From positions 1-64,000 of the forward strand of contig DXXM01000003.1 in NCBI GenBank assembly GCA_019416285.1: a stretch of 64,000 nt of DNA, in the 5' to 3' direction. Positions 45,115 to 53,933 of the stretch are shown here, piece by piece; position 1 is the first letter of the stretch; the number at the start of each line of letters is the position of its first letter. The translations under genes were made by a program, and so were the position numbers. The DNA comes from Bacteroidales bacterium (GTDB taxonomy: Bacteria; Bacteroidota; Bacteroidia; Bacteroidales; Muribaculaceae). The notes under the pieces are model-generated. The model had not been told where the DNA came from, did not search any database, and worked only from the letters and a program-made list of their open reading frames with translations.

Positions 45115-46128
45115 TCAACAGGTCTGACGATCCATGTAGGGGTTGAGACGGTGCCAGTCCGCGATAGGAGGCATCACTCCCATTTCAATCACCTCATCAC
45201 GAAGCTTGCAAAGATGCTGATAGCTCTTTTCAAGCTCTTTTTGTTCTTCAGGGGTACCGTTGACGAGATGACACTCCACACCGTTCTTGCCGATGGTGGT
45301 CTCCATGGCCATCATGATGTGTTTGAAACGGTCGTTGTTGACGTATGTACCTGCAGGCCAGTTGAAAGGTTTGCCACCCATAGCCGCTGCAATCATCTCG
45401 ATGGAGAGGTAGGCCGGGCTCTGGAATGAAGAACGTCCGCGGAGCTCGATGATGTTCTTACCGCCCTGGATGACTTTCTCCTTGATGGTAATCCAGTCCT
45501 CGAGAGGAAGTTTCGGAGTTCCGATGATGTCGGTCAGAGGCTTGCCGTCAATTGTTGTGGTCGATGCGAACACTGCCATCTGCTCGCCGTGACCGCCATA
45601 GGTACGGCTGTTGACGATTTCGTCTGCCGGAATCTTGAGATACTTCGAGAGCTCGCTGCGCAGACGGGTGCTGTCGAGAGCGGCGAGGGTGGTGACGCGC
45701 GAAGGCTCGAGACCTGAGTAAAGCAGTGCGATAAGACCGGTGATGTCGGCGGGGTTAAACACTACTACGATGTGCTTTACATCCGGACAGTATTTCTTCA
45801 CGTCCTTTCCGAACTGCTCGGCAATCTGAGCGTTGCCCTTGAGAAGATCCTCGCGGGTCATTCCTGCTTTACGGGCTGCACCTCCTGACGATACGATATA
45901 TTTTGCTCCGGTAAGAGCCTCTGCCACATCAGTTGTATATGTGAGGTTCATTCCTTCGAATCCGCAGTGGAAAAGTTCTTCGGCCACGCCTTCGAGAGCC
46001 GGACCGTAAGGATCGTAAAGACAGATATTGGGAGTAAGGTGCATCATTACGGCTGTCTGGGCCATGTTTGAGCCAATCATGCCGGCGGCGCCGACGATAG
46101 TCAGCTTCTCATTGGTTAGAAATTCCAT
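45115..46128 (-). CDS. mdh: Malate dehydrogenase
   Basis: The 337-residue NAD-dependent enzyme of the lactate/malate dehydrogenase family has the cofactor loop TIVGAAGMIGSNMA and the segment SSGGAARKAGMTREDLLKGNAQIAEQFG. The catalytic His lies in RTYGGHGEQMAVF and the substrate arginine in STRLRSELS. It serves the reductive, fumarate-forming branch typical of these anaerobes. The family signature is somewhat divergent from E. coli Mdh but usual for Bacteroidales. Confidence 0.9.
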   Translation of the reverse strand: MEFLTNEKLTIVGAAGMIGSNMAQTAVMMHLTPNICLYDPYGPALEGVAEELFHCGFEGMNLTYTTDVAEALTGAKYIVSSGGAARKAGMTREDLLKGNAQIAEQFGKDVKKYCPDVKHIVVVFNPADITGLIALLYSGLEPSRVTTLAALDSTRLRSELSKYLKIPADEIVNSRTYGGHGEQMAVFASTTTIDGKPLTDIIGTPKLPLEDWITIKEKVIQGGKNIIELRGRSSFQSPAYLSIEMIAAAMGGKPFNWPAGTYVNNDRFKHIMMAMETTIGKNGVECHLVNGTPEEQKELEKSYQHLCKLRDEVIEMGVMPPIADWHRLNPYMDRQTC

Positions 46129-46258
46129 GATTCTGATTTTTTTGTTAATGACTTGGTTAAGAAAAATTCTTATAGATATATACTTTAAAGATAACGCTAC
46201 TGCGGCAATAAAAGTTGATTGAACGCCGTTTTTCGCATGCCGTCTGAAAAAATCTCAC

Positions 46259-46266
46259 TAACTTTG
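46259..46266 (+). promoter_or_regulatory. -7 element of the MFS transporter gene
   Basis: TAACTTTG at 46259-46266 would start transcription near 46273, about 80 bases before the left end of MITE copy 3. If correct, the element now lies wholly inside the transcribed leader of the MFS gene. The rest of the divergent mdh/MFS region shows no gene. Confidence 0.5.
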
Positions 46267-46354
46267 CCGAACTGTTTCCGGGCCGTAGCTTATATGTGTT
46301 GTTTCCTTTTCCCGTTTGCGGCCGGTTCCGAAAGTAAAAAAGATGTTTTGACTA

Positions 46355-46550
46355 AGTAACTCTTAAAAATTAATTTATACTTGATGCAGGATTTATTTCG
46401 AGGAAAAATCGGAGTGTGAAGAGGGAGTTTATTGTTATAAACGACCGATGAACAGTTTGATTTTTACCGGAATAAAACCGCAGGAAGTATAAAAGCATTT
46501 CGGAGTTGCTTTTGTAAAAAACATATTGCGTTTAATTTTTAAGAGTTACT
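46355..46550 (-). mobile_element. MITE-like element, copy 3 (inverted)
   Basis: A 196-bp copy in the opposite orientation to copies 1 and 2, with the same perfect 19-bp ends and TA on both flanks (46353-46354 and 46551-46552). The right TA overlaps the start codon: its A is the A of the MFS ATG. Several single-base differences from copies 1 and 2 are scattered inside, one of which spoils the central GTTTATA/TATAAAC palindrome. Confidence 0.75.
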
Positions 46551-46551
46551 T

Positions 46552-47778
46552 ATGAGTGATTCCAGTTCTTCGTCAGAGAATAAGGCAGTGAGCCGTGTGG
46601 CGGCAAAAGAAAAGCTGTGGAACTCCAACTACTGCAAGGCCATGGCCGGCAACTTCATGATGTTTTTCTCGTTTTATCTTCTCACGCCGTTACTACCTAT
46701 ATATCTTGATTCGCAGTTCAAAGCCGACAAGGACCTGATAGGCCTCGTGCTTTCCGGCTATGTGGTGGCAGCTCTTATTGTCCGTCCCTTCAGCGGTTTC
46801 ATAGTCGACAGTTTCAACCGCAAGAAGGTGCTGATGCTCTGCTTCTTCTCATTCTTTATCTGCTTTACCGGCTATATCGGCGCCGGAACCATACTGATGT
46901 TTGCCATCGTCCGTACAATCCACGGGCTTCCATTCGGCGCCACCACCGTGGCCAACAGTACCGTGGCCATCGATGTGCTCCCGTCGTCGCGCCGTAACGA
47001 GGGTGTAGGCTTCTATGGTCTGAGCAATAACCTCGCCATGGCCATCGCGCCCTCGGCAGGTATCTATGTCTATTCACTTACCGACAACTTCAAACTCCTC
47101 TTCTGGATTTCGCTCGCCGTGGCCTTCATCGGTTTCTACCTCTCGTGCACAATCAAGCTTCCGAAGCGCGAGATTGTGGCCGATAAGCCTAAACTCAGTA
47201 TGGACCACTTCTTCCTCTCCCGCGCATGGCTCATGGCCATAAACATCCTCCTTTTCGGATTCTGCTGGGGAGTGATGAGTAATTATGTCGCTCTTTACGG
47301 CAAACAGGAACTCGGCATAACCGACGGCACAGGTCTCTTCTTCGCGCTTCTCTCGGGGGGACTTTTCGTGTCGCGTCTTTACGGCGCCAAATCGCTCCGC
47401 GAAGGCAAACTCACCGAAAACGCTCTCCAGGGCGCACTCATCAGCTGCGTCGGCTTCACGCTCTTCGCTCTCTCGCCCGGAATATGGGCCTACTACGTTT
47501 CCGCAGTATTGATAGGCCTCGGCAACGGCCGCATGTATCCCGCCTTCCTCAACATGTTCATCTCCGTCGCTCGCCACGACCAGCGCGGCACCGCCAACTC
47601 CTCCATCCTCACCTCCTGGGACTCCGGCATGGGCCTCGGCATCCTCGTCGGCGGCGTCCTCGCGGAATACATCGGCTTCTCCGCCTCCTTCTGGGCCGCC
47701 TCCATCTCCCAGATCACCGGCACACTCCTCCTCATCCTCGCCACCCGCCGCTTCTTCCTCACCCGCCGTCTGAGTTAG
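46552..47778 (+). CDS. Major facilitator superfamily transporter
   Basis: The 408-residue inner-membrane protein has twelve predicted helices after a Ser-rich N-terminus. The motif-A-like loop VRPFSGFIVDSFNRKKVLM follows helix 2, and GLPFGATTVANSTVAIDVLPSSRRNEGVGFYG is typical of sugar/drug exporters of this superfamily. Substrate unknown. The ATG is directly against MITE copy 3 with no Shine-Dalgarno. The last 80 codons are strikingly rich in C-ending codons compared with the rest. Confidence 0.85.
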   Translation: MSDSSSSSENKAVSRVAAKEKLWNSNYCKAMAGNFMMFFSFYLLTPLLPIYLDSQFKADKDLIGLVLSGYVVAALIVRPFSGFIVDSFNRKKVLMLCFFSFFICFTGYIGAGTILMFAIVRTIHGLPFGATTVANSTVAIDVLPSSRRNEGVGFYGLSNNLAMAIAPSAGIYVYSLTDNFKLLFWISLAVAFIGFYLSCTIKLPKREIVADKPKLSMDHFFLSRAWLMAINILLFGFCWGVMSNYVALYGKQELGITDGTGLFFALLSGGLFVSRLYGAKSLREGKLTENALQGALISCVGFTLFALSPGIWAYYVSAVLIGLGNGRMYPAFLNMFISVARHDQRGTANSSILTSWDSGMGLGILVGGVLAEYIGFSASFWAASISQITGTLLLILATRRFFLTRRLS

Positions 47779-47886
47779 CTTGCGGAAAGTCGGGCCCGAT
47801 AGCAGATTTGACTTGCAATATGGCTTTTACGTGAACAATCGCGATAAATAGTTTTTATTTTTATTAGAGGTGTGTGGCAAAGTTTG

Positions 47887-47894
47887 TAATTTTG
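47887..47894 (+). promoter_or_regulatory. -7 element of the MATE gene
   Basis: TAATTTTG at 47887-47894 would start transcription near 47901. The GTACAAT repeat array would then be transcribed as part of a leader of about 190 bases. Confidence 0.5.
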
Positions 47895-47967
47895 CACTCA
47901 GGTTTCAACAAGTGGCCTGTTCCCTGTATGTTGTGGACTCAGGTATGATTGACATACACGATAACAG

Positions 47968-48069
47968 GTACAAAAATAAATAATCAAGTACAATAAAGTA
48001 CAATCAGGTACAATAAAGTACAATCAGGTACAATAAAGTACAATCAGGTACAATAATAACAGGTACAAT
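47968..48069 (+). repeat. Helically phased GTACAAT array in the MATE leader
   Basis: GTACAAT occurs at 47988, 47998, 48008, 48018, 48028, 48038 and 48048, exactly every 10 bp, with spacers alternating AAA and CAG. One more lies at 48063, and GTACAAA at 47968. The array ends 7 bases before the Shine-Dalgarno sequence of the MATE gene. The rest of the 311-base gap (47779-47967) holds a -7 element but no gene. Confidence 0.85.
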
Positions 48070-48089
48070 AAATAAGAAAGGAGATTTTA

Positions 48090-49484
48090 ATGGCCGTAAA
48101 TGCAAGTTCATCCACTGAGGATCTGGGCGTCAAGTCGGTAGGCAAATTGCTCGCACAATATTCTGTCCCGGCCATTATAGCGAGTGTTGCGACTTCGCTT
48201 TATAATATCATCGACAGTATCTTCATCGGTCGCGGTGTCGGTCCTATGGCCATTGCCGGTCTTGCCATCACTTTTCCGCTGATGAATCTCATTGCGGCTT
48301 TCTGTATGCTCATTGCTGCGGGCGGCGCCACGATAGTCTCGATTTTTCTTGGGCAGAAGAACTATTCGCGTGCCACGGATGTGGTCAACAATGTGTTCAC
48401 GCTCTGTATAATACACTCCATCGTATTCGGCGGACTGACACTGATATTCCTCGACCCGATTCTGCTTTTCTTCGGCGCCACGGCCGACACAGTCAGCTAT
48501 GCGCGTGAGTTCATGCAGGTGATTCTCATGGCCACGCCGGTATTCTTCGTGTTCATAGGCCTCAACAACCTGATGCGAGCCACCGGTTATCCGCGCAAGG
48601 CCATGATTTCGGCGCTCATTTCGGTGCTTGTCAACCTCATTCTTGCCCCGATTTTCATATTCGTGCTTGACTGGGGAATCCGCGGAGCGGCGTGGGCCAC
48701 TGTCGCCGGTCAGTTCTCGGCTTTCGTCTGGGTCTTGTCACACTTCCTCTCGAAGAAAAGTTCCATCCGTTTCCAGCGCGGGAACAAATGGCTGTCGTGG
48801 ACTATCGTAAAACGCATCTACGCCATTGGCCTTTCTCCGTTTCTGATGAATGTGTGTGCCTGCGTGGTGGTGATATTCATCAACCGTGCGCTGCTCGATT
48901 ACGGCGGAGCCGACGGCAATCTCGCCGTGGGCGCCTACGGTATCCTTAACCGCACGACCATGTTCTTCGTCATGATTGTATTTGGTGTCACGCAGGGTAT
49001 GCAGCCGATTCTCGGCTACAATATCGGCGCCAACAATTTCGGTAGGGTGAAGCATGTGCTTCGTCTCGGTATATGGATCGGAGTGGCTATCACTTTTGTG
49101 GGCTGGGTCATCAGCGAGGGCTTCCCCGACAGGGTTTCAGCTCTTTTCACCACCGACGAGACTCTCATAGGCATAGCGCGCGAAGGATTCCGCATCTACT
49201 TCATAGCTTATCCGGTCGTGGGGTGTCAGATTGTGATTCAGAACTTCTTCCAGAGCGTTGGCAAGCCGCAGATGTCGATTTTCCTCTCGCTCACCCGTCA
49301 GCTTCTCTTCCTCATACCCTTCCTCATCATCTTCCCGCGCTATTGGGGCGTTGACGGCGTCTGGGCTTCTATGGCCGGTTCCGACATCATAGCCTTCGTT
49401 TTCGCGGTCGTCACACTCTGGTGGTGGATGCGACACACAATGCGCCGCATGGAAGAGAGCGCCGGCTATATAGAGAAACATTAA
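48090..49484 (+). CDS. MATE family efflux transporter
   Basis: The 464-residue inner-membrane protein has twelve helices in two related halves (VPAIIASVATSLYNIIDSIFIGRGVG at the start; FFVMIVFGVTQGMQPILGYNIGANN in the second half), as in the DinF/MATE cation-coupled exporters. Substrate unknown. Unusually for this genome, a strong Shine-Dalgarno AAAGGAG (48077-48083) precedes the ATG by 6 bases. The phased GTACAAT array lies immediately upstream. The oxidoreductase gene follows after 30 bases. Confidence 0.9.
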   Translation: MAVNASSSTEDLGVKSVGKLLAQYSVPAIIASVATSLYNIIDSIFIGRGVGPMAIAGLAITFPLMNLIAAFCMLIAAGGATIVSIFLGQKNYSRATDVVNNVFTLCIIHSIVFGGLTLIFLDPILLFFGATADTVSYAREFMQVILMATPVFFVFIGLNNLMRATGYPRKAMISALISVLVNLILAPIFIFVLDWGIRGAAWATVAGQFSAFVWVLSHFLSKKSSIRFQRGNKWLSWTIVKRIYAIGLSPFLMNVCACVVVIFINRALLDYGGADGNLAVGAYGILNRTTMFFVMIVFGVTQGMQPILGYNIGANNFGRVKHVLRLGIWIGVAITFVGWVISEGFPDRVSALFTTDETLIGIAREGFRIYFIAYPVVGCQIVIQNFFQSVGKPQMSIFLSLTRQLLFLIPFLIIFPRYWGVDGVWASMAGSDIIAFVFAVVTLWWWMRHTMRRMEESAGYIEKH

Positions 49485-49514
49485 CCGAACATCAAACATT
49501 TCACCTTATAATAT

Positions 49515-51077
49515 ATGCAGGAAAACATCGACGTAAGGGTGACTCCGAAGGTTGCCGGAGAGCCTATGCTGCTCAAAGCCTATCTCTCAGACCGTCTCGG
49601 AGTCGACGCCAACGCCATAGAGCATATCACCGTGGTCCGTCGCTCAATTGACGCCCGCCAGCGCCAAGTGATGGTCAATCTCTCGCTCCGTGTCTACATC
49701 GGAGAGAAACCTTCCGATACGTCGCTCATTGTCCCTGTGGACTACCGTCCGCTGTCGACCGACCGTCAGGTAGTGGTGGTCGGAGCCGGTCCCGCCGGTC
49801 TCTTCGCCGCCCTACGCTTGATAGAACTCGGGGTGAAACCCGTTGTGGTCGAGCGCGGCAAGGATGTAGACTCGCGCCGCAAGGATATGGCCGCCATAGC
49901 CCGTGAGGGTGTTGTCGACTCCGATTCCAACTACTGCTTCGGCGAGGGTGGGGCGGGGGCCTATTCCGACGGCAAGCTCTACACCCGCTCGAAAAAGCGC
50001 GGTTCGGTCGACAAGATTCTCAATATCTTCGCCCAGCACGGCGCTTCTGAAGATATTCTTGTTGACGCCCATCCGCATATCGGCACCGACAAGCTCCCGG
50101 GTGTGATTAAGGCGATGCGCGAGACAATCATCCGCTGTGGCGGAGAGGTGAGATTCGGCACTCGCGTCACGGACCTGATTGTGGATGGCGACGAGGTGAA
50201 AGGGGTGGTGACTGCTGACGGTTCACGCATCGACGGCCCCGTGATTCTCGCCACAGGCCATTCGGCGCGCGATGTCTACCGTATGCTCCACTCGCGTGGC
50301 ATCGCAATGGAGCCTAAAGGTCTTGCCATAGGAGTGCGCCTCGAGCATCCGCAACATCTTATCGACTGCCTGCGTTATCATTCGAAAGATGGCCGTGGAA
50401 AATATCTTCCGGCCGCGGAATACACCATGCTCTCCCGTGTCGACGACCGTGCGGTCTACTCGTTCTGCATGTGTCCCGGCGGTTTCATCATTCCTGCCGC
50501 AAGCGAGCCGGGCCAATTAGTGGTCAACGGCATGTCGCCCTCCAACCGCGGCACCCGCTGGGCCAATTCAGGCATGGTGGTCGAGATTCTCCCGGAAGAT
50601 GTGCCCGCGTCGGCCGACGAGGACCCGACTCTGAAGATGATGCACTTCCAGGAACGCATCGAGAAAGCCTTCTGGGAGGAAGCCGGGCGCACTCAGAACG
50701 CTCCGGCACAGCGCATGGCCGATTTCGTGGCCTCACGTCCATCGGCCGACCTTCCCGCAACCTCCTACGCTCCCGGTATCCATCCGGCGCGCATCGACCG
50801 TCTGCTTCCCAAAGGCATAGCCCGACGGCTACAGCAGGGATTCAAGGATTTCGACCGCAAAAACCGCGGCTTCCTCACAAACGAGGCCGTGCTCATAGGG
50901 GCTGAGACACGCACTTCATCACCGCTGCGCATACCGCGCGACCCCGAGACGCTCGCCCACATAAAACTCCGCGGGCTTTTCCCCTGTGGCGAGGGTGCGG
51001 GCTACGCCGGAGGCATCGTCTCGGCCGCTATCGACGGTGACCGTGCCGCCGACGCCGCTGCCGCATATCTCGGCTGA
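49515..51077 (+). CDS. FAD-dependent oxidoreductase, COG2509 type
   Basis: The 520-residue protein has a basic N-terminal domain (residues 1-90), then the dinucleotide loop VVVVGAGPAGLFAALRLIELG, the GEGGAGAYSDGKLYTR segment and the C-terminal LFPCGEGAGYAGGIVSAAIDG that closes the FAD site. These match the uncharacterised FAD-dependent dehydrogenases of COG2509. Substrate unknown. Probably co-transcribed with the MATE gene and ended by the terminator at 51113-51137. Confidence 0.85.
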   Translation: MQENIDVRVTPKVAGEPMLLKAYLSDRLGVDANAIEHITVVRRSIDARQRQVMVNLSLRVYIGEKPSDTSLIVPVDYRPLSTDRQVVVVGAGPAGLFAALRLIELGVKPVVVERGKDVDSRRKDMAAIAREGVVDSDSNYCFGEGGAGAYSDGKLYTRSKKRGSVDKILNIFAQHGASEDILVDAHPHIGTDKLPGVIKAMRETIIRCGGEVRFGTRVTDLIVDGDEVKGVVTADGSRIDGPVILATGHSARDVYRMLHSRGIAMEPKGLAIGVRLEHPQHLIDCLRYHSKDGRGKYLPAAEYTMLSRVDDRAVYSFCMCPGGFIIPAASEPGQLVVNGMSPSNRGTRWANSGMVVEILPEDVPASADEDPTLKMMHFQERIEKAFWEEAGRTQNAPAQRMADFVASRPSADLPATSYAPGIHPARIDRLLPKGIARRLQQGFKDFDRKNRGFLTNEAVLIGAETRTSSPLRIPRDPETLAHIKLRGLFPCGEGAGYAGGIVSAAIDGDRAADAAAAYLG

Positions 51078-51112
51078 CACACAGACCGACACATACAGTC
51101 TCACATGGGGTC

Positions 51113-51137
51113 ATCGCTTGCGGTAGCCCCATGTTTT
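51113..51137 (+). terminator. Terminator of the MATE/oxidoreductase unit
   Basis: ACATGGGG at 51113-51120 and CCCCATGT at 51127-51134 as written around a short loop, followed by TTTT. It lies 35 bases past the oxidoreductase stop. Confidence 0.6.
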
Positions 51138-51252
51138 CAGGGTATATTTTACCCGCTCTGACCGGTGGAGCTAATTATTTGTGATTATGAGGGTAGATTT
51201 CGGGCGTCAAATATCATTATTTTTGAGTATTTCCAAAAAGAGCTTACGGTAG

Positions 51253-51260
51253 TAATTTTG
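51253..51260 (+). promoter_or_regulatory. -7 element of the TonB receptor operon
   Basis: TAATTTTG at 51253-51260 lies 30 bases before the TonB receptor ATG. A TTTG at 51222-51225 is a little far upstream (27 bases). I see no riboswitch or clear metal-regulator box in 51138-51290. Confidence 0.5.
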
Positions 51261-51290
51261 TATTAGAAAACAATAGAGAACACTACCTTA

Positions 51291-53903
51291 ATGGATAAGA
51301 GGCTCAATCATATCTTCTGCATCATAATAATTTTCATTTTCATTCCCCGGCACCTTGCCGCCGACGCCCCGGCCTCCACGACTATCGTGCGTGACAGCGT
51401 GGCTGCTCCGGCGGGTTCTGCCGCAGCCCCCGCCGATACGACTGACCTGGACTTTGACAGCGACATAAAACTCGGCGAAGTCGTGGTCACAGCACGCGAA
51501 AGCCGCCGCGCCACCTCCGCATCGCTCATCGACACTACCGCGATGCGCCATCTCCAGCCGTCAAGCTTCTCCGATCTCCTCTCGCTCCTTCCCGGCGGCG
51601 TCACCAAGGACCCCGACATGGGCAGTTTCAACAGCATAGCACTCCGCGAGGCCCAGGGCATCACACCTGCTTCGGACTATGCCACTTCCGCCCTCGGCAC
51701 CTCCTTTGTCATAGACGGAGTTCCCGTAAACACCTCGGCAGGCATGCAGACCAGTCCCGACTACAATCAGGCAACCCGCATAGGAGTTGGAAAGGGTGTG
51801 GACATGCGCGCCATCTCCACCGACGATGTGGAATCGGTCGAGATTGTGCGCGGCATCCCATCCGTGGAACATGGAGAACTCACCTCAGGTCTTGTCAACA
51901 TCAAACGCAAGAACTCGGCACGCCGCTTCGAGGCCCGTTTCAAGGCCGACACACAGAGCCAGCTCTTCTATGCCGGCAAGGGATTCGCGCTGAAGGACAA
52001 CGACTGGATTGTCAACGTCAGCGCCGGCTATCTCGATTCGAAAATCGATCCCCGCGACAATCGTGAGAACTTCAAGCGTGTCAACTCCTCGCTCCGCAGC
52101 ATCCGTCGCTGGGCTCCGGGTGGCGCGCGCTTAGAGTGGTCATCCTCGCTCAACTACACCGGCACTTTCGAGCGCGACGAGGATGACCCCGACCTCAATG
52201 TCAACAACACTATCGACTCATACCGCAGCGACAAGCACTCGCTGTCGTTCAACAACTCAGTGACCCTGCGTCCGCTTTCCGGCTCGGTTCTCCGGTCCGT
52301 ATCGCTGACCTCGGGCCTGAGCTATACCGACGAGAAGCTGAAACAGCAGAAACATGTGGCTTCCTCCCGTGTGATGCCCCTTCCAGTCTCTCTCACTCCC
52401 GGAAGCAACTATGTGGGCTTCCTCCCGATGCTCTACCTGGCCGACTACGAGGTCGACGGCAAGCCCTTCACCTCGTTCCTCAAGGCCGCAGCCAATCTGC
52501 GCTTCGACGCGGGCGACTTCGTGTTCAACGTGAAGTCGGGCCTGGAGTGGGACCTCAGCAAGAACTACGGCCGCGGCGCCGTCTACGACCTTGAGCGCCC
52601 GCTCACCGCCGGCAACAACACCCGTCCGCGCGCTTTCAGCGACATCCCGGCAATGAACCAGCTTTCGGCATACGCCGAGGCGGAGACAAAGCTCTATGCC
52701 GGACGTCACGTCATCAATCTTACCGCCGGTCTACGCGAGACCCAGCTGCTGAATCTCGACAGCCGCTACACACTCTCAGGCAAGGTCTATCTTGACCCCC
52801 GCGTCAATGCGGTATGGGTCGGAGCTCCAGTCAGTGTGGCCGGAAAGCCGCTGACCTGGGAGATTGCGGGAGGTTTCGGCTGGCACACCAAGATGCCTGT
52901 GGCCGCCTATCTCTATCCCGACCCGCTCTATTCCGACTTCGAGCAGCTCAATTATTTCCACAACGTAGAGGACTACAGAACGATGAACGTGATGACCTAC
53001 GTCGAGGATATGACAAACTACGGCCTTCGCGCCGCACGCAATTTCAAGTGGGAGGTGCGCGGCGACATCACCTTCATGGGCAACCGCCTTTCGGTGACAT
53101 ACTTCCGTGAAAACATGACCGACGGATTCCGCAGCACCGGTTTTGTCCACCGCTACACCTACAACCGCTACGATGCCTCCGGTTTCGACCCCTATGCCGT
53201 GGACCGCGCCCCGACAATCGACGAGCTCCCCTTCACCGAGGAAATCTATCAGACGGTAAGAAGCAAAACCACCAACGGCAGCCGCACTAAAAAGCAGGGT
53301 GTCGAATATACCCTCCAGTCGCGCCGCATACCCGGCCTGCGCACACGAGTCACTGTTTCCGGTGCATATTTTGTCACCACAAACTCCAACAGCCAGCCCC
53401 TCTGGTACAAACCCTCCATAGTGGTCAATAACCGCGAGCTCCAGTATATCGGACTCTACGACGACCTTGACGGCAGCCGATACTCCAGTTTCAATACAAA
53501 CATACTTTTCGACACTGACATCCCGCGGCTCAATCTCAACTTCTCGCTCGGAGTGCAGAACCTGTGGTTCACGGCCCGTCAGACTCTCCGGCGCGACGGT
53601 ATCCCCGTCAGCTATATGGATCCCGACGGCGTGATTCACCCCTACACCCCGGAGTCGATGACCGATCCCTATCTCAGCCAGCTCATACGCCACTTTGCCG
53701 CGAGCTCTTTCGACAGGCAGACCGTCCCCTCGTCTACCACATTCAATCTCAAGGCCACGAAATCGTTCTGGAGAAACCGCATCGGCCTCGCCGTCTATGT
53801 CAACCGCCTCCTGGCAATCGAGCCGGACTATGAGCGCTACGGCGTCACCGTGCGCCGCTACTCTTCGCCCTATTTCGGCATGGAACTCAATCTGAAATTA
53901 TAA
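51291..53903 (+). CDS. TonB-dependent outer-membrane receptor
   Basis: The 870-residue receptor has a signal peptide, a TonB-box-like EVVVTA at residues 63-68 and a plug domain (SFSDLLSLLPGG, TSFVIDGVPVNTSAGMQ, VESVEIVRGIPSVEHGELTSGLVNIKRK). The barrel ends with an aromatic-rich strand (YFGMELNLKL). It lacks the carboxypeptidase-like leading domain of SusC proteins and has no SusD partner. It heads a seven-gene operon with a surface lipoprotein, a second barrel and an ABC system. Ligand unknown; a metal or metal chelate is one possibility. Confidence 0.9.
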   Translation: MDKRLNHIFCIIIIFIFIPRHLAADAPASTTIVRDSVAAPAGSAAAPADTTDLDFDSDIKLGEVVVTARESRRATSASLIDTTAMRHLQPSSFSDLLSLLPGGVTKDPDMGSFNSIALREAQGITPASDYATSALGTSFVIDGVPVNTSAGMQTSPDYNQATRIGVGKGVDMRAISTDDVESVEIVRGIPSVEHGELTSGLVNIKRKNSARRFEARFKADTQSQLFYAGKGFALKDNDWIVNVSAGYLDSKIDPRDNRENFKRVNSSLRSIRRWAPGGARLEWSSSLNYTGTFERDEDDPDLNVNNTIDSYRSDKHSLSFNNSVTLRPLSGSVLRSVSLTSGLSYTDEKLKQQKHVASSRVMPLPVSLTPGSNYVGFLPMLYLADYEVDGKPFTSFLKAAANLRFDAGDFVFNVKSGLEWDLSKNYGRGAVYDLERPLTAGNNTRPRAFSDIPAMNQLSAYAEAETKLYAGRHVINLTAGLRETQLLNLDSRYTLSGKVYLDPRVNAVWVGAPVSVAGKPLTWEIAGGFGWHTKMPVAAYLYPDPLYSDFEQLNYFHNVEDYRTMNVMTYVEDMTNYGLRAARNFKWEVRGDITFMGNRLSVTYFRENMTDGFRSTGFVHRYTYNRYDASGFDPYAVDRAPTIDELPFTEEIYQTVRSKTTNGSRTKKQGVEYTLQSRRIPGLRTRVTVSGAYFVTTNSNSQPLWYKPSIVVNNRELQYIGLYDDLDGSRYSSFNTNILFDTDIPRLNLNFSLGVQNLWFTARQTLRRDGIPVSYMDPDGVIHPYTPESMTDPYLSQLIRHFAASSFDRQTVPSSTTFNLKATKSFWRNRIGLAVYVNRLLAIEPDYERYGVTVRRYSSPYFGMELNLKL

Positions 53904-53933
53904 GCAACAACCATCATAACACTTACAATCATT

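Noticed and set aside
45058..45429. A plus-strand frame antisense to the end of mdh
   Set aside because: Covers the mdh C-terminus and its terminator; no start context and no recognisable domain.
47968..48069. GTACAAT array as a CRISPR
   Set aside because: Repeats are 7-10 bp with 3-bp spacers that alternate between two words; no unique spacers and no cas genes.
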